DNA of 39,764 nucleotides from Candidatus Omnitrophota bacterium (GTDB lineage Bacteria; Omnitrophota; Gorgyraeia; Duberdicusellales; 4484-171): NCBI GenBank assembly GCA_023819315.1, contig JAMWBQ010000005.1, positions 1 to 39,764 of the forward strand, read 5' to 3'. Shown piece by piece: positions 8,296 to 20,999 of this stretch (position 1 is its first letter; each line of letters starts with the position of its first letter). The notes under the pieces were generated by a model. It saw only the letters and a program-made list of their open reading frames with translations, ran no database searches and was not told where the DNA came from. The position numbers and the translations under genes were made by a program.

Positions 8296-9327
8296 TTAAT
8301 CAACTTCTCTAAATTCTGCTCTTAACTGACCACAACTTGCTAAAATATCTTGTCCCTTGGATTTTCTTAAAGTAAAAAAAACATTTTGCTTTTTTAGAAC
8401 CTCCTTAAATTGTTCTATCTCATTTTGAGAAGGAACCTCCCAAGAAAAAAAGTGAGAGTAGTTATAGGGGATTAAATTTATCTTACAATTCAATCCTTTA
8501 ACTAAATTAGCCAACTCTTTAGCATCATCTATAGAGGAATTAACCCCTCTTATCATAATGTATTCAAAAGTTAAAGGGAATTTATCTTTTTTTGAGCGTT
8601 TTTTAAGTGTAGATATTAACTCTTCTAAAGGATTATCTTTCGTTCCCGGCATAAGTTTAAGCCTTTTTTGGTAATTAGCACTATGTAAAGAAATAGATAA
8701 TTTAATACCTAAATTTAACTTATAAAATTTAATTATCTTTGGTAGTAACCCTATTGTAGAAACACACAGCCTTCTTTTGCCAAAATATATTCCCCAAGGA
8801 CTAAGAAATATTCTAATACTTTTTACCACATTTTCAAAATTATCTAAAGGCTCACCTATACCCATGAATACAATATTGGTTATACTGTTCTTACCCATAA
8901 AATCTCTAACATACAGATACTGATTAACTATCTCGGAAACTTTTAGGTTTCGTTTAAAACCAGCCAATCCACTTACACAAAAACTACATCTAAATCTACA
9001 TCCTACCTGTGTAGATAAACAGAGAGTTTTTCTTTTACCTTCGGGAATAACTACAGTCTCTATACGGGAATTATCATCTAACTGGAAAAGAAACTTTCTT
9101 GTGCCATCGTAAGATGTTTCTTCATTAACTAATTTAAGTGTAGAGAAAAAGAAATTTTTCCCTAAAAAAGCACGACAACTTTGAGATATATCCGTCATCT
9201 TGTCAAAATCTTCTACACGCTTTTTATAAATCCAAGAGAAAATCTGTTTGGCATAGAAGGGAAGAAAACCTTCCTCTTCTAAAATTTTTCTCAATTCTTC
9301 GTAAGAATAATCTTTAATATCATTCAT
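8296..9327 (-). CDS. rlmN: 23S rRNA (adenine-C2)-methyltransferase RlmN
   Basis: CLSTQVGCRFRCSFCVSGLAGFKRNL, NIVFMGIGEPLDN, LKLSISLHS, C-terminal catalytic ASCGQL. Confidence 0.95.
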   Translation of the reverse strand: MNDIKDYSYEELRKILEEEGFLPFYAKQIFSWIYKKRVEDFDKMTDISQSCRAFLGKNFFFSTLKLVNEETSYDGTRKFLFQLDDNSRIETVVIPEGKRKTLCLSTQVGCRFRCSFCVSGLAGFKRNLKVSEIVNQYLYVRDFMGKNSITNIVFMGIGEPLDNFENVVKSIRIFLSPWGIYFGKRRLCVSTIGLLPKIIKFYKLNLGIKLSISLHSANYQKRLKLMPGTKDNPLEELISTLKKRSKKDKFPLTFEYIMIRGVNSSIDDAKELANLVKGLNCKINLIPYNYSHFFSWEVPSQNEIEQFKEVLKKQNVFFTLRKSKGQDILASCGQLRAEFREVD

Positions 9328-9428
9328 AAGATACTCCCCTTAATTTATAGTATTTATAAAAGATAGATGTGGAAAAAGTAATTATACCACCATTCAAAAA
9401 GGGTATAAATAGTTGGTTAGTTTTAATC

Positions 9429-10721
9429 TTAGAACTGATAAGATATAGAAGAATTAATCATCCAATATTTTGAGGTAACTTTATCGTATATTGACTCATC
9501 GGAGATGGCAAATAGTGTGCCATCTATATAATGCTCTTGATACATTTTACCTTTAGTATTAATTTTTGTATATCCTAAACCTAAGTTAAAACTCCATTGA
9601 GGTAGAAAATCCCAACTTCCTACAATCTCTCCTGAATAAACATCCCCTTTTAAGCTTCCTTTACTTACCATATCCCTATCGTAACCATAAGTAACATCGC
9701 TATTAGGATAAAGATGTGTATCTTTATCTTTCATCCTTATCCAATCAGAATAGGAAAACTTAAAATCTAACTTAAGTTTATCGTGGGGATACCAACCTAA
9801 ATTTACACCTATATAGGGTATATGTTGTCTTGTTTCGTAAATAATCCATTTCCAATTATTAGTATCAGTGAACGTAAAATCGTTAGCATAAGGACCATAA
9901 CCTACCTGCTTAGCACTCCACGCTGATAGCTCAAATTTCCGATATTTATATCCTCCTAAAAATCCTAAGCTCATGTTAGGAGTCATAATAAAATTATAAA
10001 GATAATAAATATCAAAGACGTTACCTCTATCCATCTTTACATCGGATTCAGAATAAATATCTTTTCCCGATTGATTCCATGTAGGATAAGGGGCAGAACT
10101 ACTACCATTTAAAAGACCATCATCGGCTAAATCGTACATCGCATCTAAGTACTCTACATCGTATTCAATCCAATCAGAATCTTTCATAATCCCTGCTTTC
10201 TTATCAACATTGGTTAAAAATTCTAAATAAAGCTTTGCTTTATCTCTCCTCTCATCTTTATCGTAACGATAACCTAAAGTTAAACCTACGCCACAAAGAA
10301 TATTATCTAATTCCCACTCTAATTCACTCTCCCCATACCCACCATACTCTTGAGAATTATCAAAACTAGTATGATATGTTTGATCACCTTTTATATAGCT
10401 CAATCTCAAGAAATTAAAAGCAGCATAGTAATCTTTTCCTCCTAAAAGCTCTTGAATATCTTCTCTTAAATCTTTGAAAATCCCACTTTTCTTTTCACTT
10501 TTCTTTTGAGGTAAAGACCCCCAAGGTCCAGTTTTCTTAGGTAACTGGGCAAAAATATCTTTAGATTTCTCTATCAAAGTTAATCTCTCATTTTTAATAT
10601 TTTCGTACCTATTTAAATAATCGCTAATTATCTTCTCTCGAGATACACTATTCTCGTTAGAAAACGCTAATAAAGGATAAAATAAAAAAATTATAATAAA
10701 ATATATACCTCTCTTTTTCAT
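9429..10721 (-). CDS. Omptin-family outer-membrane aspartyl-type protease homologue with N-terminal extension
   Basis: Signal peptide MKKRGIYFIIIFLFYPLLAFS after an AAGGGGGTG Shine-Dalgarno (start 10721 preferred over 10739). SELEW..., AGIMKDSDWIEYD (OmpT D83-x-D85-W), PYIGVNLGW, FKFSYSDWIRMKDKDTH (OmpT D210-x-H212 region), C-terminal barrel strand ...SSISYQF. Confidence 0.82.
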   Translation of the reverse strand: MKKRGIYFIIIFLFYPLLAFSNENSVSREKIISDYLNRYENIKNERLTLIEKSKDIFAQLPKKTGPWGSLPQKKSEKKSGIFKDLREDIQELLGGKDYYAAFNFLRLSYIKGDQTYHTSFDNSQEYGGYGESELEWELDNILCGVGLTLGYRYDKDERRDKAKLYLEFLTNVDKKAGIMKDSDWIEYDVEYLDAMYDLADDGLLNGSSSAPYPTWNQSGKDIYSESDVKMDRGNVFDIYYLYNFIMTPNMSLGFLGGYKYRKFELSAWSAKQVGYGPYANDFTFTDTNNWKWIIYETRQHIPYIGVNLGWYPHDKLKLDFKFSYSDWIRMKDKDTHLYPNSDVTYGYDRDMVSKGSLKGDVYSGEIVGSWDFLPQWSFNLGLGYTKINTKGKMYQEHYIDGTLFAISDESIYDKVTSKYWMINSSISYQF

Positions 10722-10731
10722 CTTCACCCCC

Positions 10732-11103
10732 TTATACATTAATTTTTAAATATTCTCTTATCTTATCTTTTTCTTCTTGGTTTATATCTATAAATTCTAT
10801 CCCTAACTCGAATTCTATTTTTTCCTGAGTATTAGAAGGAAACCCTATACTATTTATAACTTTTCCTTTTAACTGGAGGGGATAATTTAAGTTGGGTAAA
10901 TATAAAATTAGAGATAAAATTTTACCTATAGGTTTATCATTTTTAACGATTATTCCAATTCCACCTTCAGAAATATTGTAGGAAATAGCTGTTTCTACTA
11001 AAGAGCCTTCTTCATCAATAAAACATTTTATAGGAGAAAAATAACCTTCTCTTTTATACTTTCTTCTTTCTTCTCCTCTATACTGATTTTGGTTATAATC
11101 CAT
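10732..11103 (-). CDS. PilZ domain protein
   Basis: EERRKYKREGYFSPIKCF...AISYNISEGGIGIIV...G...EFELGIEFIDI: PilZ RxxxR and DxSxxG-like pattern (NISEGG). Confidence 0.85.
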   Translation of the reverse strand: MDYNQNQYRGEERRKYKREGYFSPIKCFIDEEGSLVETAISYNISEGGIGIIVKNDKPIGKILSLILYLPNLNYPLQLKGKVINSIGFPSNTQEKIEFELGIEFIDINQEEKDKIREYLKINV

Positions 11104-11111
11104 TCACTTTA

Positions 11112-11139
11112 ATTATATATCTCTCATAAACGATGTCAA
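11112..11139 (-). promoter_or_regulatory. Putative PilZ-omptin operon promoter TTGACA-N16-TATAAT, -10 ends 8 nt before the ATG
   Basis: tgtcaa 11134-11139 and attata 11112-11117 on plus; PilZ ATG at 11103-11101. Confidence 0.65.
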
Positions 11140-11155
11140 CTATTTTCTTACTATT

Positions 11156-11173
11156 GTTAATGCAACATAAAAA
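11156..11173 (-). repeat. Second copy of the 18-bp element GTTAATGCAACATAAAAA
   Basis: Exact match to 1167-1184, again just upstream of a TTGACA hexamer. Confidence 0.6.
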
Positions 11174-11200
11174 AGCAATATTTTTATTTGTTTGGTAGTT

Positions 11201-13303
11201 CTACTTAAAAATGGTATTTGCTATAATAAAAGATGCAAAAACAATAGAAACCATAGACATCAATTTTATAAGGATATTTAGACTTGGGCCGGCTGTATCT
11301 TTGAAAGGGTCTCCCACAGTATCTCCTACCACACTTGATTTATGAGCAGGTGAACCTTTTCCACCTAAATTACCTGATTCTATATACTTTTTGGCATTAT
11401 CCCAGATACAACCTGAATTAGCCATTAGCAGAGCTAATACGAATCCTGAAACTAATGCTCCACAAAGTAATCCTACCTCTGCTTCTAATCCCATAAGGAT
11501 ACCAACAAGAATAGGGGAAACCACAGCAAGCAGGGTAGGAAGAATCATTTCTTTCTGGGCTACAGCAGTAACTATACTTACACAACGAGCATAATCTGCC
11601 TTTGCTTTACCTTCCATTAATCCTTCTATTTCTTTAAATTGTCTCCTTACTTCTATAACTACTTTACCAGCAGCTCTACCCACCGCCCTCATCGTCAAGG
11701 CACAAAAAAGAAAAGGAAGCATCGCCCCTACAAATAATCCACCTATTAATCTAGGGTTCATAAAATTGTTATCCAATGTCTTACCTAAAGAAATTATTCT
11801 GTCAAAATAAGCAACTATAAGAGCCAATGCTGTTAAAGCCGCTGAACCAATAGCAAATCCTTTACCTGTAGCCGCTGTAGTATTACCCAAAGCATCTAAA
11901 GCATCTGTTCTTTGCCGAACTTTCTCATCTAAACAAGACATCTCAGCATTACCACCAGCATTATCCGCTACAGGTCCATAGGCATCAGTAGCTAAAGTAA
12001 TCCCCAATGTAGAAAGCATACCTACTCCCGCAATGCCTACACCGTATAAGCCAGCATTAAAATTTGTTGCTCCCCCACTAAAATAGAAACTCGCTAGTAC
12101 CGCACCCACTACTATAATAACTGGTATAGCTGTAGAAATCATCCCTATAGCTAAACCATTTATAATAACTGTGGCTGAACCGGTTAAAGAACTTTCGGCA
12201 ACTGAACGTGTAGGTCTATACTTAGCAGAGGTAAAAAATTCTGTAGACAAACCAATAAGTATACCGGCAACTAATCCTGAAATAACCGCTCCGTAAACAC
12301 CAATGTTGTTTATACCCAAAGTTGATTTAACTATAAAATAAGATAAAAAAGCGACTATGAAAGCAGTAGCGAATATTCCTCTACGTAAAGCTTTAAGAAG
12401 AACTCCTTGGTCAGCTTTCTCTTCTGACCTTACAAAAAATGTTCCTATTATTGATGCTATTACTCCCCCGGCAGCAATCATCATAGGCACAATAACCCCT
12501 CTAACTCCAAAGCCTCCCGCTACACCCAAAGCCATACTTGCTACGATAGAACCTACATAGGATTCATAAAGGTCAGCTCCCATACCAGCAACATCTCCCA
12601 CATTATCACCAACTTGATCAGCAATTACTGCCGGATTACGTGGGTCATCTTCGGGTATATCCTTCTCTACTTTACCTACTAAATCTGCTCCTACATCAGC
12701 TGCTTTAGTAAATATACCTCCTCCCACACGAGCAAAAAGAGCCTGTGAACTAGCCCCCATACCAAAACAAAGCATAGTAGAGGTTATCGCTCCAATTTTA
12801 TCTATTCCTAAAGGAAGTGAATATTTAGAATAGTACCAGTTAAGAATAGTGTACCATATACTCAGATCAAGCAAACCTAAACCTACTACTACTAAACCCA
12901 TTACTGCTCCTGCAGAAAAAGCAACTCTTAATGCTCCATTTAAACTCTTAGTAGCTGCCTGAGCTGTTCTTTCACTCGAACTAGTAGCTACAGACATCCC
13001 AATATATCCCGATAATCCAGAGAAGAATCCACCACTTAAGAAGGCAAAGGGAACAAACATTACTAAGTATCCTTTAATACTTAACCATAGAAGGATAAAA
13101 AATACGACTACAAAAAATAATCCTACCACTGAGTATTGCCTTCGTAAATAAGCTTTAGCTCCTTCTTTAACCATACCAGCAATCTCTTGCATTCTTACTG
13201 AGCCTCTCTCTTGTCTAAATATCATCGTTACTAAATAACCAGCAAAAAACAATGCTACCAAAGAAGCAACAAATGTAAGTAAAACAAAACTAAACCCCTC
13301 CAT
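11201..13303 (-). CDS. hppA: Membrane-bound cation-translocating pyrophosphatase
   Basis: [97 protein letters not shown]. Confidence 0.97.
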   Translation of the reverse strand: MEGFSFVLLTFVASLVALFFAGYLVTMIFRQERGSVRMQEIAGMVKEGAKAYLRRQYSVVGLFFVVVFFILLWLSIKGYLVMFVPFAFLSGGFFSGLSGYIGMSVATSSSERTAQAATKSLNGALRVAFSAGAVMGLVVVGLGLLDLSIWYTILNWYYSKYSLPLGIDKIGAITSTMLCFGMGASSQALFARVGGGIFTKAADVGADLVGKVEKDIPEDDPRNPAVIADQVGDNVGDVAGMGADLYESYVGSIVASMALGVAGGFGVRGVIVPMMIAAGGVIASIIGTFFVRSEEKADQGVLLKALRRGIFATAFIVAFLSYFIVKSTLGINNIGVYGAVISGLVAGILIGLSTEFFTSAKYRPTRSVAESSLTGSATVIINGLAIGMISTAIPVIIVVGAVLASFYFSGGATNFNAGLYGVGIAGVGMLSTLGITLATDAYGPVADNAGGNAEMSCLDEKVRQRTDALDALGNTTAATGKGFAIGSAALTALALIVAYFDRIISLGKTLDNNFMNPRLIGGLFVGAMLPFLFCALTMRAVGRAAGKVVIEVRRQFKEIEGLMEGKAKADYARCVSIVTAVAQKEMILPTLLAVVSPILVGILMGLEAEVGLLCGALVSGFVLALLMANSGCIWDNAKKYIESGNLGGKGSPAHKSSVVGDTVGDPFKDTAGPSLNILIKLMSMVSIVFASFIIANTIFK

Positions 13304-13305
13304 AA

Positions 13306-15805
<2,500 letters not shown>

Positions 15806-15850
15806 TTGTTCACCCCCTAAGATTTCTATCCCAAGTTTTATTTAATAGTT

Positions 15851-17431
15851 TTAAAGTTTAATAAACTTTAAAGAGATAATATTTGGATTGGCTTTTATCT
15901 CATTCATAACTTTTTCATCTAAGGCAGTATCTAAATTCAAAACTGTAATCGCGACATCCATAGGAGCTCTTCTGCCTAAACTCATATTGGCTATATTCAC
16001 TCCATAACTACCCAACACTGTCCCTAAACTACCAATTACCCCTGGTTTATCCCAGTTTTGAATTACCAACATATAATCTGAGGGAGAAATTTCAATATAA
16101 AAATCATCAAGTTTTACAAATCTTGGTTCTCTATTAGAAAATAGCGTCCCTTCTATAGACCTTTCTTCTTTATCCGTCTTTACTTTAACCTTTATCAAAT
16201 TAACATAACTTTCTTCTTTACTAACTTTTGTTTGCTCTATCTTTATTCCTCTCTCTTTTGCCAACTCTAAAGAATTTATAAGATTAACATTATCTCCCAT
16301 AACAGAATAAAGAAACCCTTTGACCAAAGCCATACCTATTGGTTCAACTTTAAAAGAATTTAGCTCTCCTAAATAACTTATCCTAATCTCCTGAGCGCCA
16401 CCACGGACAAGCTGAGAAATAAATCTACCCATCTTCTCCCCTAAATTCATATAAGGAGCAATTATCTTATAAACTTCTGGTTCTATTTGAACATAGTTAG
16501 CAGCATTCCTTATCGCTTTACCTAAAAGCGCATCCTTTATACATTGGGCAATCTCTATAGATACATTAAGCTGTGCCTCTTCAGTAGAAGCTCCTAAATG
16601 TGGGGTAACTACCACATTATCCAAATCTAATAAAGGAGAATTCAACGGTGGTTCTTTTTCAAAAACATCTAAAGCTGCCCCGGCTATTTTCTTATCTTTC
16701 AACACCTGATAGAGAGCATCTTCATTGATTATGCCTCCTCTCGCACAATTAATTATAAACGCTGTAGGTTTCATCAAGGAAAACTCATTATAAGAAATCA
16801 TATTCTTGGTATCATCGGTAAGAGGAGTATGTATAGTAACAATATCAGATTTAGACAACAATTCTTTTAAATCCACTACCCTAACTCCCAAACTTTCTAC
16901 TACCTCGGGAGAAATAAATGGATCGTAAGCTAAAACTTCCATACCAAAAGCTATTGCCCTTTTAGCTACCTCTCTACCAATTCTACCTAAACCAATAACT
17001 CCTAAAATCTTAGAATAGATCTCTACTCCTTTAAACTTTCCTCTATTCCATTCCTTATTCTTTAGGGAACTATGACCAAAAGGTATTTTCCTAACCAAAG
17101 AAAGCATCAAAGCAAATGTATGTTCGCAAGTAGAAATGGTATTACCTCCAGGAGAATTCATTACGATTATTCCCTTCTTCGTAGCTGCTCCTACATCAAC
17201 GTTATCTAATCCTACTCCTGCTCTACCAATAATCTTTAACTTACTTCCTGCCTCAATAACATCTGCGGTTAACTTAGTTTCACTTCTTACCACTATCGCT
17301 TCGTAATCTTTAATTATCTCCTTAAGATCCTCTTTACTTAATCCTGTCTTACAATCAACTTCAAAACCACCTTCTTTTAATATACTTATACCATCAGAAG
17401 ATAATTTATCCGCCACTAATATCTTAACCAT
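15851..17431 (-). CDS. serA: D-3-phosphoglycerate dehydrogenase
   Basis: VVRSETKLTADVIEAG, GRAGVGLDNVDV, GVIGLGRIGREVAKRA, NCARGGIINEDAL, C-terminal ACT domain (526 aa form). Confidence 0.95.
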   Translation of the reverse strand: MVKILVADKLSSDGISILKEGGFEVDCKTGLSKEDLKEIIKDYEAIVVRSETKLTADVIEAGSKLKIIGRAGVGLDNVDVGAATKKGIIVMNSPGGNTISTCEHTFALMLSLVRKIPFGHSSLKNKEWNRGKFKGVEIYSKILGVIGLGRIGREVAKRAIAFGMEVLAYDPFISPEVVESLGVRVVDLKELLSKSDIVTIHTPLTDDTKNMISYNEFSLMKPTAFIINCARGGIINEDALYQVLKDKKIAGAALDVFEKEPPLNSPLLDLDNVVVTPHLGASTEEAQLNVSIEIAQCIKDALLGKAIRNAANYVQIEPEVYKIIAPYMNLGEKMGRFISQLVRGGAQEIRISYLGELNSFKVEPIGMALVKGFLYSVMGDNVNLINSLELAKERGIKIEQTKVSKEESYVNLIKVKVKTDKEERSIEGTLFSNREPRFVKLDDFYIEISPSDYMLVIQNWDKPGVIGSLGTVLGSYGVNIANMSLGRRAPMDVAITVLNLDTALDEKVMNEIKANPNIISLKFIKL

Positions 17432-18557
17432 AAAAAACCTCCTGGAAACGTTGTAAAGAACTACCTAACTTAAAACTATAACCCAAATCCCTTAATGCTT
17501 TCTCTAAGAGAGAAAAGCATACAATCAAATCATCCTGATTAACCCAACCCATATGAGCGATACGAAAAATTTTATCCTTCAACTCATCCTGTCCGGCGGC
17601 AATACTTAATCCCCAGTCCTTTCTTAACTTTTTAACCAGCTCAGAAGCTTTTATATTGGAGGGAGAAACTATAGCTGTGACTGAGGAAGAAGGAGATTTA
17701 GAAAATATCTCTAAGCCAAGTGTTTTTGCTGCTTCTCTTGTTGCCATAGATAATTTGGCAAATTTTTCCCACCGTTTCTCCAATCCCTCCTCTTTGATCA
17801 CTTTGATAGCTTTTTCTAATCCTACAATCAAAGAAACACTGGGAGTGAAAGGTGTATCATCTTTTTCGTAACTTTTTAATGCTTTGTTAAGGTCAAAATA
17901 ATATCTTGGCAACTTTGAATTTTTCAAAAAATCTTTAGCTTTCTCGCTTATACTCAGAAATCCTAATCCCGGAGGTAACATTAAACCTTTTTGAGAAGCA
18001 CTCACCACCACATCTACTCCCCATTCATCGCTCAAAAGTTTATCCTGACCTAAACCACTTATCGCATCAACTATAAGGATAGCATTTTTATCTTTAAGTA
18101 TTTTACCCATACCTTCTATATCGTAAACTGTAGCTGTAGAAGTTTCACAAAGAGTAGTTAATACCCCTTTAATATCTTTTTCTTTATCTAAGATAGCTTT
18201 TACTTCACTTATTAGGGGAGCACATCCCTCCTCTAACTTTAACTCTATTACCTGTAGATTATAAATCTTAGCGATATCACGCCATCTTTCTCCAAATTTA
18301 CCTCCATTGATAACTAAAACCTTATCTTGAGGAGAGAAGAAATTAGCTACGCCTGCCTCCATAGCTCCTGTTCCTGAGGAGGAAAATATAACCACAGGAT
18401 TTTTTGTGCAGAAAATATCTTTTAAACCTACACAAACCTCTTTAAGTATCTGTCGAAATTCTTCAGTGCGATGATGAATCAACTCTTTAGATAGTGCTTC
18501 TCTAATAAAGGAAGGGACAGCAGAAGGACCAGGAGTTATCAAATAAATTCTCTTCAT
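17424..18557 (-). CDS. Class V (PLP) aminotransferase, serine-glyoxylate/phosphoserine-type
   Basis: [18 protein letters not shown]...[45 protein letters not shown] lysine region [20 protein letters not shown]; overlaps serA start. Confidence 0.9.
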   Translation of the reverse strand: MKRIYLITPGPSAVPSFIREALSKELIHHRTEEFRQILKEVCVGLKDIFCTKNPVVIFSSSGTGAMEAGVANFFSPQDKVLVINGGKFGERWRDIAKIYNLQVIELKLEEGCAPLISEVKAILDKEKDIKGVLTTLCETSTATVYDIEGMGKILKDKNAILIVDAISGLGQDKLLSDEWGVDVVVSASQKGLMLPPGLGFLSISEKAKDFLKNSKLPRYYFDLNKALKSYEKDDTPFTPSVSLIVGLEKAIKVIKEEGLEKRWEKFAKLSMATREAAKTLGLEIFSKSPSSSVTAIVSPSNIKASELVKKLRKDWGLSIAAGQDELKDKIFRIAHMGWVNQDDLIVCFSLLEKALRDLGYSFKLGSSLQRFQEVFYG

Positions 18558-19165
18558 TTTACCTCCTCTCTTTTCTTAGTAGTAACCACCACTTCATCAA
18601 CTATACCATACTCTTTTGCTTCTATAGCGCTCATAAAAAAATCTCTATCTGTATCCTCTCTTATCTTTTCTATAGATTTACCTGTATGATAGGCAAGGAT
18701 TTCGTTTACTTTTTCTCGCAATCTTAAAATCTCCTTAGTTTGTCTAGATATATCCTCGGCACTACCTTGCACTCCTCCCCAAGGCTGATGAATCATAATC
18801 CTTGAATTGGGGAGAGCAAATCTTTTCCCTTTTGTTCCTGCACATAAAAGTAAGGCACCTAAAGAAGCTGCCTGTCCAACACAGTATGTAGCAACATCAC
18901 ATTTCACAAACTGAATAGTATCGTAAATAGCTAAACCAGCAGTAATTGCTCCTCCTGGCGTATTAATATAAAGATTAATATCTTTATTAACATCTTCCAT
19001 TTGGAGGAATAACATTTGGGCAATAACCACGTTAGCTATATGGTCATCTACGGGAGTACCAATGAATACTATTCTATCTTTAAGTAAACGAGAATAGATA
19101 TCGTAAGCACGTTCAACTCTTCCTGTCTGTTCAATAACCATAGGAATGTAATATTGATTTTTCAT
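18554..19165 (-). CDS. clpP: ATP-dependent Clp protease proteolytic subunit
   Basis: [79 protein letters not shown]. Confidence 0.97.
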   Translation of the reverse strand: MKNQYYIPMVIEQTGRVERAYDIYSRLLKDRIVFIGTPVDDHIANVVIAQMLFLQMEDVNKDINLYINTPGGAITAGLAIYDTIQFVKCDVATYCVGQAASLGALLLCAGTKGKRFALPNSRIMIHQPWGGVQGSAEDISRQTKEILRLREKVNEILAYHTGKSIEKIREDTDRDFFMSAIEAKEYGIVDEVVVTTKKREEVK

Positions 19166-19383
19166 AAATTACCTCCCCTAATTACACTAATAAGTTTATA
19201 TTTTACCCAAATAATAAATTAAACCCAAAAATCTTCGCGAAAAAATTTATATAAGTTTATTTAGAATTTAAAAACTTTAATTTTAGTTTTTCTTTATATA
19301 AGTCTATATTGATTTCCTATAAAGAAAGCCTTTGTTTTGAACCCTATTTCTAATTGACTCTCTCATTTTTATAATTTTATATG

Positions 19384-20280
19384 TCAGGTAGTATATTCTG
19401 CACAGCTACAAATATATCCAAACATTGCCTCAATAAAATAGTCTTTTTTAACTTCTAAATTCTCTTTTTTAGCAATAGCTTCCACTATAAAAGTAAATTT
19501 AACATCTTTTTCAGCTATTGGTTTTATCTTTTCTCTAATATTATCTTCGTATTTTTTTATCTCTTCTTCCTTTGCTCCCTGTTTTTTCAAATCAGAAATA
19601 TAACGATTAAAATAACTATCCTGAACTCTTTTAAGGTATAAAGGAGGAATATTAAATTTTACTCTACGAGTAATTTCATCCATAACTAAACTGCGTATTT
19701 CTCCTTCCCTTTGGGAAATCTTGTCCAAAAAAATCCTTGCTCTTACAAATTCTCTTAACTCCTCAAAATTAATAAAACCAAACCACTTAGCAATACTCTC
19801 ATCAGGATAGTCTTTACCTATCATATTTTTTATATCTTCCTTAAGCTGAGTAATAAATTTCTCTATTTCCAACTCAGTTACACTTACAGGTTTAGTCTTT
19901 ATTTTTATATTTTTATAATCTTCCTCTTTTATTTCTATATCAGGCTTAACTTCTATATCTACAGAGAAACTAAATTTCTCTTCACTCATATTCACATCGT
20001 AAATCCGTGGTTCACCAACAGGATTTAAAGAGTGTTCCTCTATTGCTTTCAAATAGTAATTAGAAAGATGATCATTTATAAATCTTTCTACCATTAAATC
20101 TTTGTGTTTTTTCTCTATCAATTCCCAAGGAACTGTGCCAACTCTAAATCCAGGGATTTTTACAACTTTAGCTAAATCTTTACATACCGCCTCTTTATCT
20201 TTTAGAAACGTATCATCGCTAACTTCCACTTTTAATGTCCTCTTTAACTTCTCTACTATCTTTAATTCTGTTTTAATCAT
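19384..20280 (-). CDS. tig: Trigger factor lacking the FKBP-type PPIase domain
   Basis: N-terminal ribosome-binding domain (LKVEVSDDTFLKDKEAVCKDLAKVVKIPGFRVGTVPWELIEKK) runs directly into the C-terminal helical chaperone domain; 298 aa instead of about 430. Confidence 0.85.
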   Translation of the reverse strand: MIKTELKIVEKLKRTLKVEVSDDTFLKDKEAVCKDLAKVVKIPGFRVGTVPWELIEKKHKDLMVERFINDHLSNYYLKAIEEHSLNPVGEPRIYDVNMSEEKFSFSVDIEVKPDIEIKEEDYKNIKIKTKPVSVTELEIEKFITQLKEDIKNMIGKDYPDESIAKWFGFINFEELREFVRARIFLDKISQREGEIRSLVMDEITRRVKFNIPPLYLKRVQDSYFNRYISDLKKQGAKEEEIKKYEDNIREKIKPIAEKDVKFTFIVEAIAKKENLEVKKDYFIEAMFGYICSCAEYTT

Positions 20281-20999
20281 ATTTTAAAATCCTCCCCTAA
20301 ATAAATTTTTCTCGCCTCAGGACTATTTATCAGTTCTTCAGAAGTTCCAGAAATTAAAATTTTACCTTGAGCGATTAAGTATGCTCTATCAGTAATAGAG
20401 AGTATCTCTCTAACATTATGGTCAGTAAGAAGTATCCCTATACCTCTCTTTTTTAAATTCTCTATTATCTGTTTAGCTTCGTTAACTACAATAGGGTCTA
20501 TACCGGAAAAAGGCTCATCCAATAAGAGAAACGAAGGATTAGTAACTAAAGCTCTTGTTATTTCTAACCTTCTTGCTTCGCCACCGCTTAAAGTATAAGC
20601 TTTGTTCTTCCTCAAATGAACGATATTTAACTCTTTAAGAAGCTCCTCTAATTTTAATTCTCTTTCTTTTCTACTAATTGGCAACGTCTCTAATATAGAT
20701 AGAATATTTTCTTCTACGGTTAATCTACGAAATATAGATGGTTCTTGAGAAAGATAACCTATACCATAACGACTACGTAAACTTATAGGCAGATTTGTTA
20801 AATCCTGATTATCGAAAAGAATTTTACCACTATCAGGGGTAATAATCCCTACGATAATATAAAAACAGGTTGTTTTACCTGCTCCATTAGGACCAAGTAA
20901 CCCTACTACCTCTCCTCTTCTTACAGAAAGGCTAACATCTTTTACTACCTTTTTCCCATTATAGGATTTAGAAATATTCCTAATTTCCAGAATTTTCAT
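20277..20999 (-). CDS. lptB: LPS export ABC transporter ATP-binding protein LptB
   Basis: GLLGPNGAGKTTCFYIIVGI, YLSQEPSIFRRLTVEENI, LSGGEARRLEITRALVTNPSFLLLDEPFSGIDP, LLTDHNVRE. Confidence 0.96.
   Translation of the reverse strand: MKILEIRNISKSYNGKKVVKDVSLSVRRGEVVGLLGPNGAGKTTCFYIIVGIITPDSGKILFDNQDLTNLPISLRSRYGIGYLSQEPSIFRRLTVEENILSILETLPISRKERELKLEELLKELNIVHLRKNKAYTLSGGEARRLEITRALVTNPSFLLLDEPFSGIDPIVVNEAKQIIENLKKRGIGILLTDHNVREILSITDRAYLIAQGKILISGTSEELINSPEARKIYLGEDFKI

Noticed and set aside
11391-12560. Plus-strand ORFs 11391-11594 and 12357-12560
   Set aside because: Antisense shadows of hppA, caused by its biased small-residue codons.
17656-17871. Plus-strand ORF within the aminotransferase gene
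   Set aside because: Antisense to a conserved CDS, no family resemblance.
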